Positions 23,801 to 34,766 of a DNA stretch of 64,000 nucleotides are shown in pieces (within the stretch, counting starts at the first letter, position 1; every line of letters begins with the position of its first letter). The notes beneath the pieces were generated by a model. That model was not told where the DNA came from. It ran no database searches and saw nothing but the letters and a program-made list of their open reading frames with translations. The DNA comes from Diplosphaera chodatii (lineage: Eukaryota; Chlorophyta; Trebouxiophyceae; Prasiolales; Stichococcaceae). Both the position numbers and the translations under genes were made by a program. Location of the stretch: assembly GCA_032358165.1 (NCBI GenBank), contig JAALGY010000016.1, positions 496,001 to 560,000 of the forward strand, read 5' to 3'.

Positions 23801-25881
23801 GACAAGCAACCACTGCTCCCTACGCAGCGTCGCCTGTGCACTGACGGTTCTGACGACCCTGTAGTGCACCACCCACCCGGTGGCTGTGCCAGTGCACATC
23901 CATCGGCAGGTCATGTTGCAGCAGGCAACAAAAGCTCGTGGCAGTTACCATTGGCGGTGCGCAGCAGTGGCTGCAACAGAGGCAAGTGCTCAAACCTGGC
24001 AGCCACAAGCAGCAACGTCCGGAAGCCAGTGCAGAGTAGTTCTGTATTGTGTGCTCCGTGCTCCAGAACCTGAAGCAGATTTGCATGTGACACTGCCATG
24101 CAGGCAGGTACTCTGTGCACGATGTGTCTGGAACCCTTCAAATGAAAGATCTGCACCACTTCAACGTAATGATCGTCTGCACACCTCAGTGGCTGCTTCA
24201 ATCACAGCCTTGACGCTGGCTGGCGAGCCGCTTTTGACGGCAGCAGGAAGCACATCACTGGTGCACAGCCACAGCATCTGGCACGTGGCTGCCAGCATCG
24301 CCTTGCTGCGCTCGTCCTTTGCAGGGTTCTGCTGGCATGCAGCAACATCGTCGACCACTCTGTGCCGGTTTTTTGCTCGTGATGCTTGTAGCAGTGTTGT
24401 GCCACAGTCTGGCAGGCTCATCATTGACTAGAGAAGACGATGCCAGTGGCGTGGTAAGACAGTCAGACCATCTCACCGGTGTGTGGATACCAACGATGAG
24501 GTAAGGCAGAGCCCTTGCAAAGACTGCGAGCACCCTGTCCATCTGTGCGGCCGTCAAGCTGTTCTGCCGCATCTGTAGGTGGTGTACGGCGCCCATAGCA
24601 TTACAAACAGCCTCTGCCAGCAATCCCAATAGCGTCAGCGCATCCCGACGAGTGGGCTGCGCAGCATCACACACGCCATCCTACAGCTGTATGCACGTTT
24701 CTCCAAACACACGTGCGCCACCTCAGCGCTAGAGACGAGCCGATGGCTGCGGTGCACAGTACACGGCGGAGCAGGCTGACCAGGGCGGCTCACCTCCGGA
24801 CAAGCAGGGTCCAAGCAGGCTGTGACGGCCTCGAATGCTCCGTCCATGCAGGACTGCGCGGCCTCGGCCAGGCGCAGCGCCTGCTGCAGGAGGCGGGGGT
24901 TTGACAGGTGCCTGCTGCCAGCGGAGCCGGCTGGCGGCTGCAGCTGCGAGGCTGCCAGGCCCAGCGTGGCAGAGAAGAAGATGCAGGCGCCATAGCTGAA
25001 CCTGCAGTGACGAAGCCCGCAGCTCAGTAGCAAGTGACATGCTGAGCATGAGACCCTATGCAAACACCAACGGTTGAGTGGTTTGGTGCAGTGCACGTTA
25101 CCGACACTCAGAGGAGATCCAGCCTGTACGAGACTGCAGCAGCATGAGGCTCACTCGCGGGGCTGGCACTTGCAGGCCACGACCATTGCCGGCAGCAGGC
25201 CCGGAAGCAGGGCGGCTGCGACGCCTTCTGCAAGCTTGGCATCGGCCCGGATCTCCAAGCCCGAGCCCGCCGCCACCGCCAGGCGGCCGGCCGCAAACGG
25301 CGGACCCATGGCAACCATTTGCCCAACGACATTCGTGTTGCCCAGCACAGCGCCGATGTCTTGCACATGCTCCCGCAGCACAGGGTAGTAGCGCCCGTCA
25401 AAGCAGGGTCTGTTCGGCTCGTAAGTGGAGGCTATGGCCGAAGCCGCGGCTGCCGCAAGATGCGTGTCATTGGCACTCAACAGCTTGCACAGCTGCCCAA
25501 TGATGGCCCTCGACCGTGCGAGCTTGTCGAGCTTTGGGCCCACCCTGCACACGGCCTGCAAACTGTGTAAGAAGTGAACGTGCCACTGCATGCATGTGCA
25601 CACCATGCAGGCGTCACAAGAGCAACCAACGATGATACATATGCAGCCCAATCATAGCTGGCTTGTTGGCGAGGATACACAGTACACACCCGTTTGCGAC
25701 GTAGTTCAGAAGGGCGTCCCATGGCGCTTTATCGGGGTGCGCATGGATGAAGTCCAGCGGGTCTGCCTCCTCACTTTTCTGGTGGCTGTGCCTGCTGTAA
25801 TGCTGCCGGATGAGCCTGTACAGTACCGAAGCTGTACTCAGCACATGAGCCGTGAGCTGAGCGGCGTTGCATGTCCAAATG
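20896..25881 (-). CDS. U-box protein A2 with long alpha-helical body
   Basis: This is the paralog of A1 and a putative E3 ubiquitin ligase. The last exon (20896-21366) holds a basic linker (AAHKKKRRQ), an Ala/Pro-rich spacer and an uninterrupted U-box: LCPLTKVVMVDPVLL, DGHSYERAAIVDWL, then PNHALRNLLQAF and stop. Upstream helical exons include about 21690-21500 (AALERALQETD), 22010-21860 (GLCDLLERLLQRRPLAPEHL), 22430-22140, 22780-22630, about 24190-23920 (VLEHGAHNTELL...LLLVAARFEHL, ankyrin-like), 24680-24200, 25000-24780, 25560-25160 (QLCKLLSANDTHLAAAAASA) and 25881-25700 (DPLDFIHAHPDKAPWDALL). The first exon and ATG were not identified; the 25881 boundary is a CAG acceptor. Each piece has a counterpart in A1 in the same order. 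Confidence 0.75.
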
Positions 25882-26499
25882 CTGCAGATGCACCACCTGG
25901 TGACATCCCGCTGAGCATGGGATGTAAGCCGAGCACCTTTGCCGAAACGCCGTTCTGTCGGGGTCCGCCATCCCCTGATGCCATTTCGCTGGCAGCGATT
26001 GCGCGTCGGAGTCACCTTGATCTGTCATAGTGGTTGGACAGCAACATCAGGTTGCGGCAACGAGCTTCCAGTGACCGCAATGAGACAACCAAGAGGCGCT
26101 GAGCCATACGTCGCCAAGCAGGCATGCATTCGAATGTGATCACGCACGAGGCTGAGCAGCATGGTGTGCAAATTACATGTTTCGTTATGTCACAATCTAG
26201 TGCATGTCTACAGGTTCTTAGGTAATCCCAGCGAACTCCCCTTCTTGTGACCCGCAAGCCAGATGTTCCTCCTCCGGCACCATAGACTCGTCAATCAGGG
26301 CAGTCCCAACAAGAGGCTCCTTCATTAAAAAATGCCGACCTCGGTTGACTGTATCCATCACGTGCATGAAGGTGCCCGCACCACGATGTGGGCAGGCGCA
26401 GCAACTGCCCTCTTGAGTCGCTGACTGCCAGCTGTCTGTCTCTTACTTGCAGGCTTTCAGCATGCACCAGACGCAGCTGCTGTGATGCATAGTGGAGCA

Positions 26500-27946
26500 T
26501 CAGTCGTAGGAGTCGGCATCAGAGTCTTCCGACTGACTGGAACCGCTGGATGGTGACGCCTGCTCCCATTTCCGCTTCTTGGCAGCGGGCTGAGCCGCCG
26601 CCTTTTGCCGCTCGCGGCACTGCTCTGCGCGCTCAAATGCCGCCTTGCGGTACTGCACTGCAGGTGGAGCCACATGCGCTCGGCACCCACGAGCGTGGCA
26701 CATGCGCACGTGCCCGCAGGCATGGTGCTGCAGCTGGCTGTCCTGGTGCTGTTGCGCGACGGCAGGAGCATGCGCACAAACTTCAGGGGTTGTCCTGCTG
26801 CTCACCATCGAGGCGGTCGTAAGTGGTCCACTTTCGCTGTGCCAGCTCGCACACTTCCGACAGCTTGTACCCCCGCTCATGCTGTTTCAGGGCCTTGAGC
26901 TCCGTCTCAGTCAGCCTGCAGACATCCCATGCGGTTAGGTGTAGACGTGCATCCTATGGGGGCACCGGGATCAAGCAACACACGCGCCATGTGCTGATGC
27001 ATTGATCGCACTGCAGTGGTGCAGCTGCATTGACGACACCTTGATTGCAAATGCGGAGCACCTGAATCTGAATACGGCATCTGCCGGCTTGATGGTCTGG
27101 TGGCCAGCAAGGACTGCCTGCATGCAGCAGCCGCATGATTATGAGAGCAATGGCTGACTTGGCGTATGTTCTGTCGGTACGCTTGCATACAGTGGGCACA
27201 AATGGCAGCTGTGAGTGCAGCTGGTAGCCGCTTGCAACAAGCGGGCAAGGTGTGCACTGCTGAGCGCACGTCGCACCGCTATCACCGCGCGCTGACAGCA
27301 GCTGCGGCTGCGCAGCGGTAGGAGCCTTTTCAGAAACCGCAGGCACCAGAATTCGTAGTCATCTGCATCTATCGTGAGTCTCTGACACGACACCAGCATG
27401 ATGGCTGGCTTGATGACATTCTGCGTACATCTGTCAGAATGCACGTGGGAAGGGCCACCCTGCGACTTGCTTTGTGCGACTCGTTTTGACTCACCGTAAG
27501 TATCATACTCCAGTTTCTCAATGAGCCAGCAAGCTTTCTCGAGATGCGCACACTTCTTAACAAGCGCATCTCGCTCGTCCACGCTGACTTTGCCCTGTAT
27601 CCATGTCACTCAAATGGCAGTGAGGCTCAGGGTGTGACGAGCATAGCGAAGGCAACAAGGAGTCACATCAGGTGGCCACCGTTACCTGCGCAAAGCGCTG
27701 TGCGTCATTGTAGAACTGCATGTCAACATCGCTGCCCACTCGACCCTCTGGATACCCTTGTATGTAGTCATCCGCCGGCGGCAACGCTCGCCAGCCTGCC
27801 CCTGAAGCTTCGTTCATGGCGCGACATGTGCACGCAGCGGCTGCAATGTCGCGCGCTGCGGTGTCCGCTGCGCGCAGCAGGTCGGTGTGCGCCAGCTGCT
27901 CCATGACGATCCGCCACACGTCGACGGGCAGCTGCATCGTCGGCAT
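26500..27946 (-). CDS. F-box-like protein FBX3
   Basis: This is the best-preserved F-box paralog. The ATG is at 27946. Exon 1 (27686-27946, 261 nt) encodes LPVDVWRIVMEQLAHTDLL and AACTCRAMNEASGAGW. Exon 2 (27495-27594, 100 nt) encodes VDERDALVKKCAHLEKACW. A third exon near 27350-27180 has RLLPLRSRSCCQRAV. An exon near 26930-26800 has LTETELKALKQHERGYKLSE followed by VCELAQRKW. The terminal exon is charged (AAKKRKWEQ, then a Ser/Asp/Glu-rich tail) and stops at 26500. Exons 1 and 2 have the same phases as FBX1. The late RGYKLSEV...RKW segment weakly recalls the C-terminal part of XPA-like domains, which is a tentative reading. It is a probable SCF adaptor. Confidence 0.7.
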
Positions 27947-29233
27947 TGCGGTTCCAGCAAGCGTTTGCCGGCGTCAAAGGGCAGGAGACACTGATCCCAG
28001 CAGACCTGCTGCAGAAGCCAGATGCGTCTGCTGCCCGCGCACTGCACTGAATTGCTCATTCATGGGGAGTCTAACAACCTGAGTACTTTGTTGAGGTTGC
28101 ACTAGGCGCCACAACTGTGCTGTGGTATATACAGGCTTGCCTCGTAAAACGCTTCAGCCTTCGGACAGAGCTGTTGGACTGTCGCTTTTGCCAACAGCTA
28201 CACGGGTCGAACAGAAGGCCGGCGGAAGGTGACTCCGGCGCGACGATGCGCTGATTGTAGCGAGCTGCGCACTGTTCGGAGGGGCTGGCAACCTGACACT
28301 CTGGCACTTTACCCTTGTGATGTTACAAGCGGAGTTGCTGATCTGCTCAGTACATCAGTTTGAATGGGGTGCCCGTACATCTGCGGTACGCTATGATCAG
28401 CCACTGACGTCGGGTCTCGGGTGCAACCCATACACAGTGCTGGCAGATGTACGTCCACTATCAACCAGATCTTTGCCCCTTGTTGTAATGATCATGTGCG
28501 ACCTACTGGCTCTGCACCTAACCGTGCGCTCATTTTGTCCACGCGAGCACAGCGGCGCCGCTTTACATCACTCTGCTGATGTTGACACTCTGGCAACTAC
28601 TGCCTTTCCTAAACACGTAAATCAGGTTGCAGCAGGATGTCCCCAGCTCAGGTACCCCAGCTGCTGGGTTTTGTGCTGTCAGCATGCACTGCACAGCGCG
28701 TGATGCTGTGCCATGGTGCAAAGGCTGCACCCTGTGGGTCAGCACCAACCGCAGCGGCGCAGACGCTAAGGGTGCTATACTGATGTGGCTGCTGCACTGT
28801 GCGCCTCGATGCCCAGGCCACATGTCAACGCCGTGTGTCAAGCTCAGAGAGCCAGCACTGTGCGCCTCGATGCCCAGGCCACATGTCAACGTCGTGTGTC
28901 AAGCTCAGAGAGCCAGCAGTTTCATTCGCAGGCCCAGCACCCGGCAGGCTGCCAGGCACAGCCACGACTGCAAGCTGGCAGCTGCTTCTGTGTCAGCGGA
29001 CCGCCAAGGCTGGCATCATCCTGAGTGGCCTTCAGAGCGAGCGCGTTCTGCTGTAATGCCGCTTGCCTTGCACAGCTGCTCTGCATGCATGCAGAGGCAC
29101 ATGCACTCAGCAGCCACGAGGTTTGCCTCAACAGCCGAGATGACTGTGTTGGAGTGGCCATGGCAGAATCGGCCAGCATACAATGGCATTGCGGACAGCT
29201 GTAGCACAATTTAGAACACTCAAGTTGCACCTT
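27947..29233. other. No confident gene; contains a tandem duplication
   Basis: Open frames here are short or implausible, with no matches to the local families. The region upstream of FBX3 (27947-28300) would hold its promoter. A 61-bp direct duplication is listed separately. Confidence 0.4.
28795..28917. repeat. 61-bp direct tandem duplication (two units)
   Basis: Units beginning at 28796 and 28857 (ACTGTGCGCCTCGATGCCCA...) are identical except for one visible C/T difference near 28831/28892. The near-identity implies a recent event. Confidence 0.85.
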
Positions 29234-29330
29234 GCAGGCCGGTGGCATCTGTGCATTTCTGCCGCGCCAGCTCGCGTACTTCTGACCGCATGTACAGCGC
29301 ACCATGCTTCAGCAGAGGCTCCAGACCTCG
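29234..29330 (-). pseudogene. Orphan F-box-family exon fragment (FBX4)
   Basis: On the minus strand this segment reads LEPLLKHGALYMRSEVRELA, then RQKCTDATGLQ. It aligns with one late exon of FBX1 (RGYRLSDVRELACQKW) and FBX3 (RGYKLSEVCELAQRKW). No F-box exon lies upstream of it. It directly abuts, in inverse orientation, the point where homology of the + strand gene B1 to its paralogs begins. Confidence 0.5.
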
Positions 29331-29339
29331 ATGATGTTG

Positions 29340-32300
29340 GGTGCCATGAAGCCAGCAACACAGCATGGTGTGCGGTGTGCGTCTCATCGTCAAAAGCCGC
29401 GGAAGCCTTTGCGGCTGAGCTGCAAGGTGTGCCTCCCTGCCATTGCTGCTATGCCAGGCAAGCTGCAGCTGACAACTTCAGCATACCTGTGCAGGACCTG
29501 GCGAGTGAACTGCATCAAGGTGCTCAGCGTCGCGTTTGCGCCCTGTTGACACTTGCACTGTCCTTGCAGAGTGCTTCAGTCACCTCCAAGTGTGCACGGA
29601 GCCACACTGGCGCGCTTATGGCAGTGAGGCGGCGGCGTCAGCGGGCCTGATCCGGCTGGCCGAGCGGCTGGGCTGCCGGGCCGCACCGCGCCTGCTGCCA
29701 TGGCCTGAGGCGGTGTGCCTGGCGCGGGGCACGCCCTTTGTAGTGGCGGCGATGGAAGCTGCCGGCGGGGCGGCCGCGCTGGCATCGGCGGACCCAGCTG
29801 CGGCCATGTGCCTGTGCCATGGCCTCATGCAGGGGTGTGAGGTGCCACAGTCCGGTTCCGCAGAGGCCATGTACCCCCTTGTGGAGCCGGCCTTTGCAAC
29901 CATGGCTCCGGCGATCCTGCGCGCTGCGGCTGCAGAGGTGGGCAGCAGTGCCTCTGGCGTATGGGAGCGCGCCACCACAGCCGGCCACCTGGCAACCGTC
30001 TTCCAGATGAAACACGACGCCAATGTGGTGGTGAACCAGAAGCTCGTAAGGCGGCTGGCGCCGAAGCCCAAAGCCTTTTGGCAGGTGACTGTGGTGCATC
30101 GATGCCTGGATGCGGCTGGCAAGAGGTTACCATACTTGGCTGCGTCGTGTGGCACCCCATGATGCATCCCTGTAAGCCCGTTGATATCAGACATTGCAAG
30201 CACGAAAGAACAGGAGAATGTCCTCTCGCAGTCGGCAGTGAAATGGTTCGTTGACAGCTGTCAGGTTCGTTTGTTTGTGTTGCTGCAGGACATGGCATCA
30301 CAGTGCAACAAACTGCTGCACGCAACTTTGGACGGGCTCACAGACTGGTCGGCACGTGTCAGCAGTGCAGCGCAGCAGCAGCAGCACCAGATGAACGGCA
30401 GAAAGCAGCAGCCTGGTCAGCTGCTCGATGCAGCTGCTGAGCTGCGCAACACCGGCAGCTTGCTGTTGTGGGCTGTCTGTAGCTTGTTGCAGTGCGTGCA
30501 GCAGCACCAAATGTGCAGCGCGGTTGACAAGCGCCAGCTGCTGGACACCCTGGGGCAGCTGGTCGAAAAGGTGATGTCAGCAGCTTGCTTCTGCATTGTG
30601 TGGAGCACATAAGCTGCTGCCCGACCGAGCCTCCGTACAATTTTCGTGCCTTGCCTGCCATGGGGCATCATGCAGATACAGCTGTCAACACAAGCTCATG
30701 TGCGCGCGCCGACAATGGTGTCGGACATGAACACGTTCACCAGCATGTTCATGGATCACCATCTGCAGGTTGTCACCTGCATGCGGCTGGAGGGACGTGC
30801 GGCTGCGTCGGGGCTGTGGCCCAAGGAGTTCACGCTGGCGGCCGCTGCCTGCGCGGGGCATCTGCATGCTGCGATAGGGCATCTGCTGTTGAACATGGGT
30901 GGGCTTCCAGCTTGCCCTTGCACCATACCTACTCCCAGTGTGGTCACAAACATGACCAGCTTGAGGTGTCTGCCCGCGTGCTGTGCGCGTCAAAACCGCA
31001 CCAATGCTGGATCATGGGAGTTGACCAGTATCCCCTGAATGTGAGATTGTTGTGTACCGACGGCATGTCTCAAAGGCAGAAAGACAGCAAGCAGAGTCTG
31101 AGGTGGAGGCTGTCGTGTTGCGTTGTGCAGATGAGGCAGCCCACACTGCTGCAGTGCTGCCCGGGGTGCGAGCCGCAATCACCAGGGCCCTGACCACCGC
31201 TGCCCGCCACCTCACAGGCCCCCAGCACCTCGGGCTGCCGCTGTACCTGTCGCGCCTGGCGCAGCCGCTCACCCTGCGCGGTGCACTGCCGCACCTGCTG
31301 TTCCTGTGCAAAGTTGGGCAGCCAACCACCCTGTACTGCGTAGTATGCACCGTCTTTCGCCAAGCACGACAGTCAGGTGCCATGACTGCAGCATGAACAG
31401 TGATGTCAAGGGGAGGACAGGCATTTATGCCCCACTGCCTTTGCAGGCAATGCTACCGTGAAGGATGTCTCACCGCTGGTTGCACAGCTCGCACGCATAC
31501 AGCAGCTGACCAGCACATGGCTCGGCGCTCCACAGGATGTGCCGTCCGGCAATCTGGCAGACAGCCTGACTGGTTTCCAGCACCTGCGCTCAGACGCCAA
31601 TCAGGTGAACGGCGTCACGGCCCTACCCGAGTGCGGCAACATCTCATTGCAGCCGTGTCAGGCGTGCCTCGCTGTGCTGCAAGCCAGCCCTGTCGGGTGT
31701 TGGTGCACAGATGCAAATGTGTCTTCATGGCACTTTCCAAGAATCTCCATAAGGGGCCCTGCAAAGAGCCCTGCATGACGGCAGGCCTGAGCAGCTGTGG
31801 GTGATGGGTGGCATTGCCGTGCTGCGAGCAGGTTGCGCTGCTGGCAGACCTCAATGCTGACGGGCTGGCCAAAGCCGTGACTGTGAGTGGCAGCATGTGG
31901 CTGTGCTGTTGTACTGAGATTTCGCACTTGCACCAGGTGTGATGACAGCACACAAGTGTAGCGGTATATGCACATTGTTCGTTAGCATGCCGCAGTGTAT
32001 GCTGGATGGCTATGTTGGCGATTCAAACCCGACGACCACCAACGTGGCCCTGATTTCGGGGGCGGTGGAGGCCCTGGCTGCACCACTGCAGGTAGGCGCT
32101 CATCTGGCAGCACCATGTATCAGCTTGCATCCGCACTCCAGCGGTCGAGTACGCATGTTGCCAGCACCCTACAGTGTGTGTGTGCCATACAGGCGACGCC
32201 CTGCAAGAACGTGCGGCACTGGAGCAAGGAGCTGGCACAGCAAGATGCCAGCAGCTGCCTGGCTCCAGGGCTATTTCATGCAGCAAGTGTGCTGCTGAGA

Positions 32301-34314
32301 GCGTCGGAGGTAGGTGGTGTTCAGAATCTGCATGCCCTGCACATTGTACTGATGTAGGAGTGTCTTGCTGACTATGCAGCCTTGGGAGTCTGCCAGCGAC
32401 GTCGTGGTATGATGGGCACCTCTTCAGTGGCCACTGATGGCATGTGGTAGCTAGCGCTACGAGTACGAGTATGTCTTTGCTGCTGAGCAGTTTGCAGGCA
32501 CCAAGTCACATGTGCTGTCCCGCCACCTGCAGCTTGCCAGCCCAGCGGCTGCTGCGGGGAAGCCTTGGACAGGCAACGCTGTCGCAGCGCTTGTGTCCGG
32601 GGGCCTCGGCGGCCTGCGGCTGGCGCGCGCAGAGGCTGCGGCGCAGGCAGCTCAGCCTGCTGCGGCGCGTGGGTCTGGGGAGCCCGACTGCTGGAAGCCA
32701 TACATAGCAGCACGTCGTGCAGCTCGGATCTTGGACCGCATCGCTGAGGGCCGCCTGACACCGCTCCTGACGCCGCCCGTGTCACGCACCCTGGCTGAAC
32801 GAGGCCTGGTTGGCCTGTTGCTGGAGGTGGGCTCCCACACCTGCTTCTGCCTGAAGCTTCTTGGCGCCACCCTGTGAGCTGCTCCTGCAGCACACAGCAA
32901 GACTTTGGATTACCCGGCTGGACACCAGCAGCTGTAAGTATGCAAGACGCTACAGAGCAGTGCTCTGTAGCAATTTGGCAGGGTGCATGTGCTGCAGAAA
33001 GCAACTTGCAGGAGAACACCGCTTTCAAGGTTGTCAACATGTCTAAATTGACCGCTGCAGGCACTGCCGTGTCTGCCGTGTGAGACGATGGAAGCCGAGG
33101 CAGCCGAAACCGCCTCATGGGAGACCGTCCTGCTGCACATCCAGTCTACCTGCCGCATCCTGGCAGCGGTGCTGGCTGCTGACGCATCAGCGCGTGCGGC
33201 TGTGCTGCAGGACGGCAGCTGGAATGCTGCAGTGCAGCGTGTCAGGTGATGACCGACTATTCGAGGAGCTGTATCTTGTCCCAATTGCTTTGTACACTCG
33301 GTGGCCCTGATTCTGTCATTTGCAGAGTACTCCCGCCACCTGTGTATGCCAGCACCAGCGCCCTCCATCTTGGTGTCCCAGGGACCTGCAGCCTTTGCGG
33401 GTGCTGGTGGCTGCGGGGTGGGCTGAGCTGCGGGACGCGCTGCTGAAGGGTGTAGCGGCTGTGCTGGAAGACAGGCATGAGCACTGCCGAAGGACAGCAG
33501 CCAGCATGGCACCAGCAGCTGCAGACGCTGAAGCCGTCGATGCAGCAGAGCGTGCCATGCAGGAGCTGCTGGTGCGTTATGCAGCAGTGCTCGCGACAGC
33601 AGACCCCGCCGCACAACGCATCTCATCCAGATGGAGAGCCGGCTGAAACTTTGACTATGTAGGGGCAGCATGCAGACATGTCGGCTACACCAGCAGCAAT
33701 GCTTACTGGCTGCATGAGCTGCAGCAGAGGTGTTGCTGAACGTCAGGCCATCCATCCCCTGTTGCACACAGGCAGAAGAGCAGGCTGCTGCGTCCCCAGG
33801 CCGGCGCAGCAAAGCGGCCACCAAGCGCGCCCGCCAGAAAGTGGCCAAGCAGCGGGCAGCTGCTGCCCGCCCTGATGCGCAGGTCGACAACACGACAGCT
33901 CAGCCTGCTGCTGCACTGCCCTCCGGCTCAAGCCAGGCGGCACCTGACAGCTGCAGCCGTATGCCAATAGCAGACGCTGCACAGTCGGAGGCAGCTGCAG
34001 TGGCGCAGGCAACCTCATGCGCAGCCGATGGCGCAGATGGTCGCAGCTTGCCGCTGCCCCAGCCAGAGGCAGCTGCTGACCTTCCTGCGGCAGAGTCGGA
34101 CTGGTGGCGCTGCCCGCTGAGCGGCCAGGTGATGCGGGACCCGGTGCTTTGTGGCAGCCAGGGTCACAGCTTTGAGCGGGAGGCCCTGCAGGAGTGGCTT
34201 GCGGCAAATGCTGGAGTGGATCCCTCCAGTGGGCAGGTACTGGCGACTGGGGAAGGCAATATGGTACCCAATCACGCCCTGCGCAGCCTGATCCAGCAGC
34301 TGCAGCTCGGCTAG
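29340..34314 (+). CDS. U-box protein B1 with long helical body; 5' end missing
   Basis: This is a putative E3 ubiquitin ligase of the second family. Exons seen: to 29426 (NTAWCAVCVSSSKAAEAFAA), 29570-30083 (AERLGCRAAPRLLPWPEAV), 30289-30570 (DMASQCNKLLHATLDGLTDW), 30769-30898, about 31131-31310, 31446-31603, about 31831-31881, about 31995-32091, 32191-32309, 32531-32825, about 33061-33246, about 33327-33570 and 33772-34314. The last exon has a basic linker (KRARQKVAKQR), an Ala/Gln spacer and a U-box (CPLSGQVMRDPVL, GHSFEREALQEWL, PNHALRSLIQQL), with the stop at 34314. Exon order equals that of B3. The short first exon with VWGLxxxDW that opens B2, B3 and B4 was not found; sequence upstream is an inverted F-box fragment. 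The gene may therefore be 5'-truncated or use another start. Confidence 0.75.
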
Positions 34315-34766
34315 CCGTTAGCCATGTAGTGATAGGTCCGGTGACGGTCATGTGCAGCTACAGTGGATCGTCGTTTGCTGCCTTCATGCGGCATCAAGTG
34401 GTGTATCCTACCATGTCTGTTTGCAATTCGTGCATTATGCGTTTCGACTGATACGTGGCATACAGGAAGCACTCACTGCTGTGGCCGTTGTCTCAAACCA
34501 ACTGGCATCACACCTTCATCATGCGGTGGCAAGCAGCTTGAATCCCCATGGCCACACATGCAGTACACCTCATGCAGTTGATGTGTCCGCAGCCCTGCTT
34601 AGGATGGATCGGAACTGCGCCCTGGTGGCAGCGGCTGCCAGCTGAGCAGCCCCATGCCAGCGCTGCACTGGCTGCCGGCCACACGATCAAGGCCTGCTAC
34701 TCAGTTTTTGACCCCCGCCACTTCAGCTGCATGGGATCATGCTGGACCAAAGCCTGGGCTCATCAT

